From contig NC_087062.1 of assembly GCF_963678635.1 (NCBI RefSeq), positions 59,935,584 through 59,999,583 on the forward strand: a stretch of 64,000 nucleotides of DNA, written 5' to 3'. Positions within the stretch are counted from its first letter, which is position 1. Each line of letters begins with the position of its first letter. The notes beneath the pieces were generated by a model. It worked only from the letters and a program-made list of their open reading frames with translations, ran no database searches and had not been told where the DNA came from. The translations under genes were made by a program, and so were the position numbers. This stretch comes from Symsagittifera roscoffensis. Taxonomy: Eukaryota > Xenacoelomorpha > Acoela > Convolutidae. Shown piece after piece: positions 35,112 through 46,870 of the stretch.

Positions 35112-35460
35112 ATGAAATTGTTACATAATAGTCGTTAAACAATTTCAGTAATATTTTTGAAGTTATGATTGATTGAATTTTTCTAAATTGTGAAAAAATG
35201 ATGTTTTTTACATTTTTGTGATGTTTGATCAATTTGTACAGATAACTTTGTTAAATATGCAAATGCCTTGACAGGATAGTTTTATATTGTGTCAAATAAA
35301 GCTGACAAAAGCTGCGAAATCCGTAATCTGGGTAAAATCAATAATTGCTCCGAGTAAGGATAGAAACGGGGCAACCCGGGAACATCATAAAAATTTTCAT
35401 TCAGAGCAATCAATTGGTTTATAAATCCTTCGATGATAATTTTTTTCAATAATAAAAACC

Positions 35461-35982
35461 TGTAAATATCACATAAGTCAGCGGGACCAACTTTGAATAT
35501 AAATATTCAAGCAGTTAAAGATATTTCGAATTTTCAATTCAATTTATACTCACTGCCTGTTTTTTTTCTGAGAAAGCACGTGTTCGGCTGATCCTACAGT
35601 GGCAACAGAGAAAATAAAAAGAGTCAGGAAGAAAAAGAGTTTCAAAAAAAACTTCGAGCAGATCAAAAGTTGTTGAGCATGTCAGAAAACTTATAAAATC
35701 AAATAAAACGTTGAAACACGTTTAAATCACGTTTCATAGAGAAAACCAGGAAAACTTGATAAGCGATAAGCATTTCGTCAATTTTGTTTTTTTCTCCTGA
35801 ATTGGGTAGTATATTGTCAATTAATTTTGTAAAACGCGAGAAAATTGAACAATAAGGTAAATAAATCCGAGTTCAAAAACAAATTTTTTGAGATAAAACC
35901 ACATAAACTGTAGTTGGAGGGACATAAAACGTTTTTTCTAAGCTGAAAACAGCGGGTAAGACCTAGAGAAGCTCCAACTACA
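35461..35982 (+). repeat. gypsy-3 LTR, duplicate of 28840-29361
   Basis: Second copy of composite-unit LTR 1, carried by the 6.62-kb duplication. It is followed by the gag stub 35983-36366 and PLE tail 36367-36815. Confidence 0.6.
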
Positions 35983-36815
35983 GGGATAACTTGATAGACT
36001 GGTGGTTAAGTATGGCAACGGCAAGTCCGGTATCCAAGATGTAATTGCCTGAGGCATTCACCGGTTCTAACAACTTTGAAAGCTACTTAACACTTGAGCT
36101 GAAAGCCGAACTGCAAAACTGGTAATGTACTGTAAGTGGAACCGAAACTGATGAAAGGTCGCATTATTTTGCGTTAAGATTGCAGAAATCTGCAACCGAG
36201 TCTTACCGTACCCACACAGTGGCAACCAGAAATAGCTATGATGAGACGATTAAAGCTTTTCGAAGACATTACAGTGAAAAAACGGTTTCAATCCGCGAAC
36301 GGCTAGCAAGTCGCGCGCAGCAGGCAGGAGAAAAATTAACAAATTTCCTGGGAGATTAACAACTATTGATATAAAAAATTAAACTAACTTACATGTTAGC
36401 CTGAAAAATGCGACATTGTGAAAACAAAAAACGTGAAAACTCTCAAAATTTTGTGACTAAAAGAATAAAACTGTTACATAATTATTGTTAAACAGTTTCA
36501 GTAAAATTTGTTAAGTTATGATTGGTGGAATTTTTCTGAATTTTGAAAAAATGACGTCTATGACATTTTTTGTGATCTTTGATCATTTTGTACAGATAGT
36601 TTTGGTAAATATGCAAATACCTTGACAGGAAAGTTTAATACTGTAACAGATAAAACTGACAAAAGGTGCAAAAATGCGTAATCTGGGTAAAATTAATAAC
36701 TTCTCGGATTAAGGATAAAAACGGGGCAACCCGGGAACATCATAAAAATGTTCATTCAGAGCAATCAGTTGGCTTATAAGTCTTTCCATGATAAACTTTT
36801 TCAATAATAAGTTCC

Positions 36816-37332
36816 TGTAATTAACATATACGTCTGCGGGACCAACTTTGAATATAAATATTAAAGCAGTTAAGGATATTTCGAACTGTCAATTCAACTT
36901 ATACTCCATCCCTGTTTTATTCCGAGAGAGCACGTGTTTGGCTGATCCTACAGTGGCGACAGAGAAATCAACAAGAGTCAGGAAGGAAAAGTGTTTCAAC
37001 AAAAATTCGAACTGATCAAAAGTTGTTGAGCATGTCAGAAAACTTTAAAAATCAAATAAATTGTTGAAACACGTTAAAAATCACGTTTCATAGAGAAAAC
37101 CAGCAGAAAAACTTGATAATCAATTGTTCAATTTTGATTTTTTGTCTCCTGAATTGGGTAGTAAATTGTCAATTAATCTTGTAAAGCGAGATAAAATTGA
37201 ACGGTAAGGTAAATAAATCCGAGTTGAAAAACAAATTTTCTGAGATAAAAGCGCATAAACTGTAGTTGGAGGGACATAAAACGTTTTTTAAGCTGAAAAC
37301 AGGGAGTAAGTCCTAGAGAAGCTCCAACTACA
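36816..37332 (+). repeat. gypsy-3 LTR, duplicate of 30195-30711
   Basis: Second copy of composite-unit LTR 2, differing by an A/C change near 36834. Confidence 0.6.
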
Positions 37333-37721
37333 GGGATAACTTGATAGGCTGGTGGTTAAGTATGGCAACGGCAAGTCCGGTATCCAAGATGTAATTGGTT
37401 GAGGCATTCACCGGTTCTAACGACTTTGAAAGCTAATCAACACTTTGATCTAATAGCCGAACTGCAAAACTGGGAATGTACTGTAACTGGAACCGAAACT
37501 GATGAAAGGCCGCATTATTTCGCATTAAGATTGCTGAAATCTTTAACCGAGTCTTACCGTATCCACCCAAAGGCAACCAAAAATAGCTATGATGAGACGG
37601 TTAAGGCTTTTCGAAGACATTACATTGAAAAAACGGTGTCGATCCGCAAACGGCTAGCAAGTCGCGTGCAGCAGGCAGGAGAAAAATTAACAGGCTTCTT
37701 GGGGAATTAACAGCTATTGAT
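37333..37721 (+). pseudogene. gag: gypsy-3 gag stub, duplicate of 30712-31100
   Basis: Frame 37399-37710 gives a 103-codon translation identical to 30778-31089. It is truncated in the same place. Confidence 0.65.
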
Positions 37722-37990
37722 ATAAAATATTAAAATAAATTACATGTTAGCGACAGAACAAAATTGTGAAAACAAAAAACGTGAAAACTCTCAGAAATTT
37801 GTGACCAAATGAATCAAATTGTTACATAATAGTTGTTACACAGTTTCAGAAATATTTGAGAACTTGTGATTGCTTGAATTTTTTAAATTTTAAATTTGTG
37901 ATGTGTATGACGCTTTTTATGGTCTTTGACTTTTTTGTACAGATAGTTTAGATTTTTAGTTTAGGTAATAACAGCTACCAGGCAATGAGA

Positions 37991-40900
37991 AGGATTACGT
38001 CCCAAAAGGCATAATTCCCAAGTGGCATAAAAATGAAAAATTTCCCAAATGGCATAAATTTCATGCAACAGTTGCTTTGGAAAAATCGAGAACAGTTTTT
38101 TTTTGAACAATGTGAGAAAATTAGTCAAAGTGTCAATTCAAATGTTGATTGACATTTTATCGTGAAAAATTTGTATGTGCCAGTCGGTCATATCTGGAAG
38201 TTTGACCTTGAGGGACACGAGAATACGTGATTTTGGAGTGAAGTTTTAATTTTCAAAATTTCGAATGGAGCCTGTCATGCTCAGTTTTCTCGCACCAACT
38301 GAAAACAAAAAGTGAAAAATCAGAACGACCGAATTTGCGATTACGGGAAAACACTGAAGAAAACAGCAGGAAATTGCTATCCGCAATTTCCAGATACAAA
38401 ATAATACACGAGTAGAGCCGTCTTGTCCTGAAATAGGAAGAGAGATAACCACGAGAAGAGAGAATAACCATTCGAACCGAACCAGAGTGAACCTTCAACG
38501 AAAAGGTGGACAGCTTGAGTGTCCCAATGGTTCAGACAGAAACTCCAGTTCTAGAGTCAAAACTTATTTCTGTTATTAAAACTGATTAGTGTTAAACTTA
38601 TCAAGTTATCTTATTTAATTCTCGAGTGGCTCATTTATTTAATTACTCCTTATACTCGAGTGCATCAACATGTGAGTCCCTAATTTAAATTTCTCGAGTG
38701 TGTTTTATGATTGTTATGTTGAGATAAGGCGAGTTTTAGGTTGATCCATCTGAAATGGATCAAAGTTCCACTGTCCAATAAAAAGTAACTTAACGGATTG
38801 TTCCGACCCTGTTTTTAACGGCGTTCGTGTATTTTGGGTATCTCGAGACCTAAGTATGGGAACGTTCTTATTTTCTAGAGTGGGGGGATATTGGCAAGCG
38901 AACCGAATTGGCTCCGACCGTTCTTGAGGTAGAAAAACACAAGAGATAGTGTCCCTGACTCTTGAGCCAACGGTTATTGGGCCTATTTTTCTTAAGCCTC
39001 ATATGTGACCGAAGTAGGCGACTGTTACATAGTGTTTTTATGGCGCTCTTGGGTGTTTTTACGACATCATGACTACGGAGTCGAACCCACTTGACACAGC
39101 TCCGGGCTGCATGCCCATTCTAGAGTACCGGTGGTACAGTTCAGCGGGAACGTGTAAACCTTCCGGTTGTACCGTGATAGCTTTTTAAGAAAACTTGAGA
39201 AAACTTCCTGGTACGCTCTCCGAACGAGGCCTAGCTAACCGAGTAAGGGGGGTAACTAGGGGGACAAAAAACGAGCAAAAAGACAAAAAGCGAAACAAAA
39301 ACAAGAAAAAAATATAGAAAAAGGAACAAAAACCATAAAACGAAAAGACAGTGACTTTGATACCGGATCATTTGGATCAAACCTTTATATTAATTAAATA
39401 GTATACCCATACTGTTTTATAAGACCGATCGTTTCGATCAATCTAGCAATTTAAACCAGTGACTTCAATAAGGTGCCCGAGTGGGGGGCGTTGTTAAGGG
39501 TTTTCAGATAGATTGCAACCTAGCCGGACCACTAGGAGACTTGACTGGAAGAGGTGACCAGTCGAGTGGGAAAGTGGTTCACAGGGATCGAATCGGACCA
39601 CTAGGAGACTTGACTGGAAGAGGTGACCAGCCGAGTGGGAAAGTGGTTCAGAAGGACTGAGCTGAACCCACTGGAAACTTGACTGGAAGAGGTGACCAGC
39701 CAAGTGGGAAAGTGGTGCTGCTGTCAAATGCAGAACAGAGACAACCAGCACAGGATCACTACAAGAGGACGCACAGGGGTGTTCTCAAGTTGGGCAACGG
39801 GTATCGTTAGAATCCACATTACATTATAGGAGATAAGTGTAAAATTGGATAAGCGGAGCCCCATTGTTTTGAGGACGTTTTTACACAAGCAGGCCTGGAA
39901 ACAGGTCTACGGTTTTCTCTCGAGAGGTTTAGCACCCGGCGCTTAAGGGATTTTTCGACTTAAGAGGGGGGCTAAAGAAGGGGGAGGTTAGAAGGGGGTC
40001 TGGTTAAGTTAGAGGTTAGCGGTTGTAAATTGTAAAAAGGGGGGACACGTTAGAGTAACTAATTGTTCGGCATCGTCGATTTAGTTACATTAGATACTTA
40101 CACGCGTTGGTTATAAGAAGCGGATATCCAAATTTAAAATCAGGTTAAGGTAGGTACCCTGGTTAGTTCGGTAGGGGGGAACGGACATAGACAGTTTTTG
40201 TGATACCCTATAAGACCGCTAGCAGGGGGGAGGAAAACGCGTGGCAATCGGGTACCAGACATTTTTTCGGACAAAAATTGACATCGGTCAACCTTGAATT
40301 TCAGGAGAATTCATCCATTTGTTTTTGAAAGTTTTTCCATTCTAAATCTTTACGTTTTTGGTGAAAATTTGTTGTTGGTATTTTAACGAACAGGTGATCA
40401 CAAGATACCTGCGGGGAATTTAGGGTTTCAAATAGCCTGAAACATAGAGAGGGAGACAAATACAGGGGGATTAGTATTTGGGTTTTGACCATTAAGATAG
40501 GGATTTTGGGAAAATTTTTACTAGAGCTCAAGTGGTGGCAAAAGGTACAGTGGTTCAATAATCCCTACAAGGAAGAAGAAGAGATCCGATATCCAGACAC
40601 TAAGTGACAAGTCTTGGGACAGTACCGATGAAGTCTTGGGACATTGCAGTCTGGGGACAGTCTTGGAGCAACACGGTCTTGGGACAGTCTCGGGACAGAG
40701 CAATCTTGGGACAGTCTTGGGACAGTGCAGCCTTGGGACAGTCTTGGCCAGAGCATTCTTGGTACGAAACAGTCTTGGGACATTGGTCTTGGGACATTGG
40801 TCTTGTGACAGTGGTCTTGGGACATTGGTCTTGGGACAGTGGTCTTGGGACATTGGTCTTGGGACATTGGTCTTGGGACAGTGGTCTTGGGACATTCGTC

Positions 40901-41421
40901 TTGGGACAGTGGTCTTGGGACATTGGTCTTGGGACAGTGGTCTTGGGACATTGGTCTTGGGACAGTGATCTGGGGACATTGGTCTTGGGACATTGGTCTT
41001 GGGACAGTGGTCTTGGGACATTGGTCTTGGGACAGTGGTCTTGGGACATTGGTCTTGAGACATTGGTCTTGGGACAGTGGTCTTGGGACATTGGTCTTGG
41101 GACAATGGTCTTGGGACAGTGGTCTTGGGACACTGACAAGAAGTACTGGGACAACATTGAATAGTCTTGGGACAGTAGAGAGAAAGTCTTGGAACAGCAT
41201 AAAGAAGGGGGGTACTAAAAGAGTACTAAGTCAGGTTGAAGTAACCAATTGCAAAATCAAATTTTCTATTCAATCCTAACACATAGAAATTTCATAAGCT
41301 CACGAAAAGTTGTTTTTAGCAAATTGTAAATTTCTTTTTATAAAATTTTATCAAAAGAGGTTGTAACCTTAGAGTAGAATTTTGTAGATAGTAATACTGT
41401 AAATAGTAACAATTGTAAATA
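37991..41421 (+). other. gypsy-2 LTR-like region and leader, copy 2
   Basis: Same content as 31370-34799, including the 69-bp repeats (39526-39732). This is the copy directly upstream of the long gag frame. A one-base G insertion lies near 39980. Confidence 0.6.
40611..41198 (+). repeat. 14-bp minisatellite in the gypsy-2 leader, copy 2
   Basis: Unit order, unit variants and total length match 33989-34576; the open frames crossing it translate identically. Such arrays normally change quickly, so the duplication must be very recent or artefactual. Confidence 0.92.
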
Positions 41422-42960
41422 ATGAGGCGGAGCAGGGTACCGGTAGCTGAAAAAAGATCTACCGAGGCGAAGACAAAGTATAATTCGTCGCTACGTAAAA
41501 CAACATCAATGGGTCCGAAGGTAACAAAGAAGAACTTTTCAGTTAGTATGGTCAGCACGAGGAGTACCACGGAGAACAGAGCAAAAGAGGGCACGGAAGG
41601 GGAACGAGTAGAACCCACCATCGAGATTGAACTAGAGACACCGGATCAAAGTGTGGATGAAGTAGGAAAGAAAACGACAGAGTCAACTCCGATGCCCAAT
41701 GCGGAAGAACGTAACCCGAAGCCCATAGAGTTCTCACCGATAGACAACGTGGAAGACACAACAGGCAACACGCCAGAAACGGTGAAGGATGAGTCTCAAA
41801 AGAGAACGTCTTTTACTGAAAGATTGGCGATGATGGTCGCAGCAGTGGAGGAGACGAAAGTCGAGAAAAGCAAAACATTCGGAACAGTATCCACGAGAAC
41901 GACAGAGACCAATCAAAACGAGGATCAGAAAAAACCGGGACCAGCGACCGACTACAGGACAACAATGGACCATGGAACAACTACTCTTGAGCTAAGCGAT
42001 TTGATGGCGATGCATCAGATAGACGAGAAACTGAAGCACAGCGAAGAGGCTAGAAATGTGATAAGGAAGGAAATGAGAAACAACAAACACGAGTACCTGG
42101 ACAACTATTTCCATCTAGCGAGAGCAACGGAGGAAAAGCTTCAGCAGATGTCTGACAAAGTAGAAACCACTGATGGAGAGCGAGACAAGAACATCAGAAA
42201 AGACATGCTAGAAATGAAGCAACGATATGACGCAGTGAATAGCTTGTTGGGGAGTTTGGAAACGAGAATGGATACGATGAGTAGGGACCAGGCTGAGAGC
42301 TCAAGTGCTATACAGACAAAGTTAGATGCAATCTTGAGGAATTCAACACCACAAGACAGGCCAGCGGCAGAGCGGACACAAGGTAATAGAGTTGACTTCG
42401 TGGAACCACAAAGGAACAAACGACAGTCAACACCGTTACCAATAACCCGTGAGGCCGCGAGTACGGCACCGGTGGGGGCCAAGGCTATTATAAAAAATGG
42501 AACAGCGAACACAACAAGTGGTCCAGGAGACTCCACGACTCAGAACAACGTGGGACCGGATGCCATGACATGGTTAAGTACCTGGGAAATGATGAACAGG
42601 ACACTAGAGGCCTTCGCTACAAGGAACACCGACTCGAGTGACAGAGGAAGCAACAAATTCAGGAAAACTTTCAAGAAACCAAAAGAATTCAAAGATGATT
42701 CAGATGGATGCATTGACACTTGGGTAGAAGTCATGAGGTTGCACTTGGAACAAGACAACTTGAACGATGAGAGGCAGGCATGCACAGCGATACTGAGCAA
42801 TCTGGAAGGCACGGCATTAAAATGCGTGGTTGCGAAGAAAGAAGAGGAACGCGACACAGCGGACAAAATCTTTGAAATATTGTTAAATAGATTCGGCTCA
42901 GGCATGAAGGGTCATCAAGCGATGATGCGATTTGAAAAGAGAAGACAAAGGGACGATTAA
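41422..42960 (+). CDS. gag: gypsy-2 gag, N-terminal and capsid region
   Basis: 512 codons. Residues 1-180 are hydrophilic and probably disordered. A coiled-coil-prone region spans about 190-300 (KLKHSEEARNVIRKEM, DKVETTDGERDKNIRK). The capsid-type gag domain spans about 415-512 (FKKPKEFKDDSDGCIDTWVE, LEGTALK, ADKIFEILLNRFG). The TAA at 42958-42960 is in the same frame as the next ORF (42994-44667), so the stop interrupts what reads as one gag-protease frame; a single C-to-T change (CAA to TAA) would explain it. The start is the first ATG after the leader, and a matching ATG region exists in gypsy-1. The element should assemble particles in the cytoplasm, but this copy looks inactive. Confidence 0.75.
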   Translation: MRRSRVPVAEKRSTEAKTKYNSSLRKTTSMGPKVTKKNFSVSMVSTRSTTENRAKEGTEGERVEPTIEIELETPDQSVDEVGKKTTESTPMPNAEERNPKPIEFSPIDNVEDTTGNTPETVKDESQKRTSFTERLAMMVAAVEETKVEKSKTFGTVSTRTTETNQNEDQKKPGPATDYRTTMDHGTTTLELSDLMAMHQIDEKLKHSEEARNVIRKEMRNNKHEYLDNYFHLARATEEKLQQMSDKVETTDGERDKNIRKDMLEMKQRYDAVNSLLGSLETRMDTMSRDQAESSSAIQTKLDAILRNSTPQDRPAAERTQGNRVDFVEPQRNKRQSTPLPITREAASTAPVGAKAIIKNGTANTTSGPGDSTTQNNVGPDAMTWLSTWEMMNRTLEAFATRNTDSSDRGSNKFRKTFKKPKEFKDDSDGCIDTWVEVMRLHLEQDNLNDERQACTAILSNLEGTALKCVVAKKEEERDTADKIFEILLNRFGSGMKGHQAMMRFEKRRQRDD

Positions 42961-42993
42961 TCGATAGACAGGTTCCTAGATGATCTTGAGAGC

Positions 42994-44667
42994 TTGAGAA
43001 GAAGGAGTGACCCGGAGGAATCTACCAATCGAAGGAACTTCAGCATCGCCTCAAAGTTCATTGATGGGGTAAAGAGTGATGACTTGAGAACGATGTTAGC
43101 AACATACTATACATTGTCGAAAGACAGTGCACCAACTCCAGAAGAGATGAGGCAGAAGTCAAGAGAATACATGCTGATGAAACCCAAGAAATACTCGTAC
43201 TCAGACAGCAGGAATACGCAAGGGGGGAGTCAGCCACAAAGGTCGTCATGGTACAAGCCCAGAGATGACATGGACAAACGCAGATCATGCGCTAACTGCG
43301 GGTCAGCTGATCATCATGTGGCGGATTGCACGACATACAAACAGGGCATGAAGAGTTTGGGATATGCACCGGATGAGGAAGATATGAGTCAGATGGAAGA
43401 ACACGAGGTCTATAGTGGCTTGATCATCAAAATAGGTGCAAGATGCTTCTTCTGCAACCAAGAGGGGCACTTCAGGATGGACTGTCCGTTGTTTTGGGAA
43501 GCGGTTAAGAATCAGAGTCATCCAAAACACAAGTTGACGCTAGCAGCGGTACGGAACCAGAGAAACAGACAAGGTGAATTTGAGACGAAAAACCTAGAAA
43601 AACCAAGTGCGGAGCTACCGACGAAAACAGTGAAAGCTGTAACACAATGTAATAGTGCAATAGAGGCCACGGCAAAGAACGCCCTAGAAATAAATTATGA
43701 GAAGGCGGCAGCGGAGGCTATCAACAAAGTGAAACAGGACCTGGCAGCGAAAGAAATAGAACAACGGCTGAAGCAAGAAATCGAAAGACAGAAAATGAAC
43801 GAAGCATTAAATTGCTCACAAACAATACCAGAAGCTGTTGAGGGGTCGACAAAAAATGGAAACTGCAACACTGTAAAGATGGTTACAGGAAAGCCATTTG
43901 GCATAACAAAGATTGGGGCAAGAATAATGTCAATAATCACTGTGGGCGGCCATGAAGTAACGAGAAACTTGAGCGAACCAAGTTACCAGACAATAATGCA
44001 CATTGATGTGTACGCAGATTACTTGAGTTGTATAAGCCCACAAACGACTTCTAGAGCATTGAGGGCACTACTCACGAGAGGGGGTAGCAAGTCGGTACGT
44101 GTTCATAACAGGTACACAGAAGCTTATGGTTCACATGAGGTGATGCTAAATATAGATGGAATCAACATCTATACGAAAACAATGATAACATGTGATGAAG
44201 AACTGATTGGGCAAATCTACGTGGGAAAAGAAGAGTTGAAAGTGAGATCGATTGGACACTGCGCCATGCTTGAGGAAGATGCAATGCACATCGGGACAGA
44301 GGCAGATGTGACAGCACATGTGCTTGACATAAGTGGTAAGAAGACTCAGTTACGTGGGTTACTTGATACGGGAGCAGTCTTGAGTGTCATACCAATCGAA
44401 ACTTGGGAACGAATGGGCTTCAACAAAGATGATTTGATAGATTCAAGAATACGGTTGTCAGCTGCAAACAAAGGGGCCCTGCGGCTGTTGGGCAGAACGC
44501 CGATAATAGCCCTCAATCTGGGGGAACGTAACCTGTGGATGAGCTTTCTTGTGGTAGAAAACCTAGATGAGTCTGACCAATTTATTTTAGGCAGAGACTT
44601 CATCAGGAACTTTGATGTTGCGATTGATCTAAACAACGCAATGGTCAGGATACGGAACCCGGAATGA
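42994..44667 (+). CDS. gypsy-2 gag C-terminus, zinc knuckles and retropepsin
   Basis: 557 codons in the same frame as the preceding gag. Two CX2CX4HX4C zinc knuckles are present: C99-C102-H107-C112 and C151-C154-H159-C164. They are typical RNA-binding nucleocapsid modules, unusually about 40 residues apart. A charged helical stretch (about 235-272) follows. The protease has LLDTGAV (D458, T459, G460) and ILGRDF at 531-536. Residues about 311-415 look like a second, inactive retropepsin-type fold (EVMLNIDGINIYT...IGQIYVG) without a DTG. After 44665 the protein continues in another frame, so this end is a frameshift and not the natural terminus. Confidence 0.75.
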   Translation: MRRRSDPEESTNRRNFSIASKFIDGVKSDDLRTMLATYYTLSKDSAPTPEEMRQKSREYMLMKPKKYSYSDSRNTQGGSQPQRSSWYKPRDDMDKRRSCANCGSADHHVADCTTYKQGMKSLGYAPDEEDMSQMEEHEVYSGLIIKIGARCFFCNQEGHFRMDCPLFWEAVKNQSHPKHKLTLAAVRNQRNRQGEFETKNLEKPSAELPTKTVKAVTQCNSAIEATAKNALEINYEKAAAEAINKVKQDLAAKEIEQRLKQEIERQKMNEALNCSQTIPEAVEGSTKNGNCNTVKMVTGKPFGITKIGARIMSIITVGGHEVTRNLSEPSYQTIMHIDVYADYLSCISPQTTSRALRALLTRGGSKSVRVHNRYTEAYGSHEVMLNIDGINIYTKTMITCDEELIGQIYVGKEELKVRSIGHCAMLEEDAMHIGTEADVTAHVLDISGKKTQLRGLLDTGAVLSVIPIETWERMGFNKDDLIDSRIRLSAANKGALRLLGRTPIIALNLGERNLWMSFLVVENLDESDQFILGRDFIRNFDVAIDLNNAMVRIRNPE

Positions 44668-45396
44668 AACCAAAGCACCGGTATTCTTGAGAAGGAGGGT
44701 GAGGCTAAAGGCGAACGAGGCGGCGATCGTAAGCTTACGAATGAAAAATTACAATGAACTAAGTGACAACAAGCAGGTATGCATAGTCCCAAATCCAAAT
44801 AGTCAAAGTGCTGCTGTTTTAGGAAGATCCTTCTCGATCACGAAGAGCGGTCTCTGCGTGAGTGTCTTGTTGAATACCCTTGACATGCCAATCATGATAC
44901 AGAGGGGGAGGAAACTGGGATATGCTTTACCTGTAAAAACTTGATATGAAATGACTGAAAACCATAAACAAAATGAAGTTGTTGATTGTCCCAATCATAG
45001 GGACAAAATTTGTATCTTGAGACGATTGACGAAAATAAAAGATTCATCAGGTCTTGTGAAGTCACTTAAGTGAGAGACAGACGATGGACTATCGAGCTGT
45101 TCGAATTTCCCGGAACGGCCCACACTAGATGAAATACAGAGTGATAAACCGGTCTTACCGGAAATTGAACACTTAAGAGGCAAGTTAACGGACGAACAGC
45201 TCGAAGCCATCAAGGACGTACTAGAACGGAACGAGGAGGTTTTTTCAAGACATAAGGCAGACATCGAGTGTTGTAATTTTGTTGAGCATGAAATAGAACT
45301 CGAGGAAAACGCAATACCGCACAGGGAGGGGGCGAGGCGCATGACCCCACACAAATCGGATGAGTGTAGAAAGGAGAACCGTGGGGGTGTGGAGTA
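44668..45396 (+). pseudogene. gypsy-2 protease-RT linker, frameshifted
   Basis: Frame 44687-44944 (85 codons: APVFLRRRVRLKANEAAIVSL, then GYALPVKT) continues the polyprotein in a register different from the protease and stops at TGA 44942-44944. Readable polyprotein resumes in pieces to about 45380, including DEQLEAIKDVLERNEEVFS and IELEENAIPHREGARRM, the usual approach to the RT fingers. At least two frame changes are needed across this segment. Confidence 0.65.
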
Positions 45397-46320
45397 GTGA
45401 TGGCCAAGAAGAAAGGCGACCAGTTGAGGTTTTGTTGTGATTTTCGATACCTGAACTCCGTCACGGTGAACGATGCCTATCCCATACCTAGGATTGATGA
45501 GAGTCTCTCGAAGTTAGGTGATGCAAAATTTTTTACGACTCTTGATTTAGGCTCGGCCTTTTGGCAGGTACCACTCAGGAAACAGGACAGGGACAAGACA
45601 GGGTTTGCCTGCGAGTTGGGTCTGTTTCAATGGAAACGGATGCCGTTTGGACTTTGCAATGCCACTGCCACGTTTCAGCGGCTGATGGCACACGCGCTGA
45701 TAGGCGTGACGAAAAAGTACGGCAATCTGGTAATGTGCTACGTGGATGACGTGGTAATAGCTACACCCACACTAGAGGACCACATTGAGAGACTTGACGA
45801 AGTATTTGCGTGTATGAAGAGGTCGGGGCTGAAGTGCAAACCATCAAAGTGTGAGATACTCAAGGACTCGATAAAATACTTGGGCAGGATGGTGGATAAA
45901 CACGGCATCAGACCAGATCCAGACGCAGTAGAAGCAGTTCTAACTTGGAAATCGCCGAAAACGGAAAACCAATTGATGAGCTTCCTGGGTTTTGCAAATT
46001 ACTACAGAGAATTCGTAAAAAGCTATGCAGACAAGGTTTATCCGATGCAACAGTTAATGAGGCACAAGGGCAAGAAGTTCACGTGGAACAACGCAGCGGA
46101 CGAGTCATTCCAGAGAATAAAGAAAGAGTTGTGCGAGGCACCAGTACTAGGGATGCCAACAGAGAAAGGGATGTACGTGCTGGATACGGACGCGTCGGTA
46201 GTAGCGATATCGGGAATACTCCACCAGGAACAAGAGTGGAACGGGAAGACAGTCTTGAGACCAATAGCGTACGGGAGCAAAGTCCTACGGGAGCACCGAA
46301 AGCAGAGATGTTCGCGGTGA
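45397..46320 (+). CDS. pol: gypsy-2 reverse transcriptase and start of RNase H
   Basis: 307 codons. RT motifs are RFCCDFRYLN (11-20), TTLDLGSAFWQVPL (motif A, catalytic D50), GLCNATATFQRLM (motif B) and YVDDVV (motif C, D117 and D118). The thumb has KYLGRMVDKHGI and FLGFANYYREFV. RNase H begins with LDTDASVVAISGILHQ (D265). The frame breaks near 46290, where RNase H continues in another register (see 46290-46823). All three polymerase aspartates are present, so RT itself is formally intact. The ATG at 45397 lies within the domain; the polyprotein is expected to enter from upstream. Confidence 0.8.
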   Translation: MMAKKKGDQLRFCCDFRYLNSVTVNDAYPIPRIDESLSKLGDAKFFTTLDLGSAFWQVPLRKQDRDKTGFACELGLFQWKRMPFGLCNATATFQRLMAHALIGVTKKYGNLVMCYVDDVVIATPTLEDHIERLDEVFACMKRSGLKCKPSKCEILKDSIKYLGRMVDKHGIRPDPDAVEAVLTWKSPKTENQLMSFLGFANYYREFVKSYADKVYPMQQLMRHKGKKFTWNNAADESFQRIKKELCEAPVLGMPTEKGMYVLDTDASVVAISGILHQEQEWNGKTVLRPIAYGSKVLREHRKQRCSR

Positions 46321-46823
46321 TTACCTTTGTCGAGAAATATAGGGCATACCTAGGCAGCGAGCCATTCAAGCTGCGGGTCGACAACAGGGCACTAAGCTGG
46401 CTGAAGACGTACTCAATGGACCAAAATTACATTGGGAGGTGGATAGTTCGCCTGGACGGATACGATATGATAATTGAGCATAGAACACGAGACAAACATC
46501 AAAATGCTGACAGCTTGAGCAAGAAGACGGAGTTCTACGAGAGACAAGAACAGAGGGAGGCAGATAGACCTGAGATCAAAGATGGCTTCTCCTTCATGGC
46601 CAAGGAAACGTATGACAGTCTTCCTCTCACGAGATGGTTGGACAAATCAGGCAAACCAATAGAAGATCACCTCGAATTACCAAAAGATACTACGAAAGAA
46701 ACAATCTTGAAAAAGAACCGAGGGATGCCGATAGGAATAATGCTCAAGTCAAAGATCGTGAGGGAGACGCTCAAAGCAAAAGGCTACGATCTTAACCAGG
46801 TAGAGAAGGGGAAGCACAAATAG
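46290..46823 (+). pseudogene. pol: gypsy-2 RNase H C-terminal part and linker, frameshifted
   Basis: This is the second half of the longer frame 45945-46823; only the part from about 46290 is meaningful. It reads GAPKAEMFAVITFVEKY, LRVDNRALSWL, RWIVRLDGYDMIIEHR and HQNADSLS, which are the conserved end of gypsy RNase H (including D of VDNRA and HxxADxLS). Sequence expected between AYGSKVL and GAPKAE is missing, so a small deletion probably caused the frame change. Confidence 0.75.
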
Positions 46824-46870
46824 ACGATGACTTAAAGAGGTTACTCGAGAAACTAGCAGATGATAAGCCC

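Larger units (their letters stand above)
35083..41704 (+). repeat. 6.62-kb tandem duplication, copy 2
   Basis: Head-to-tail copy of 28462-35082. At its end, gag continues uninterrupted (CCCAATGCGGAAG at 41696), so this copy is joined to the full element and copy 1 is the extra one, or the order reflects unequal exchange. The minisatellite is unchanged in length between copies. Confidence 0.9.
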
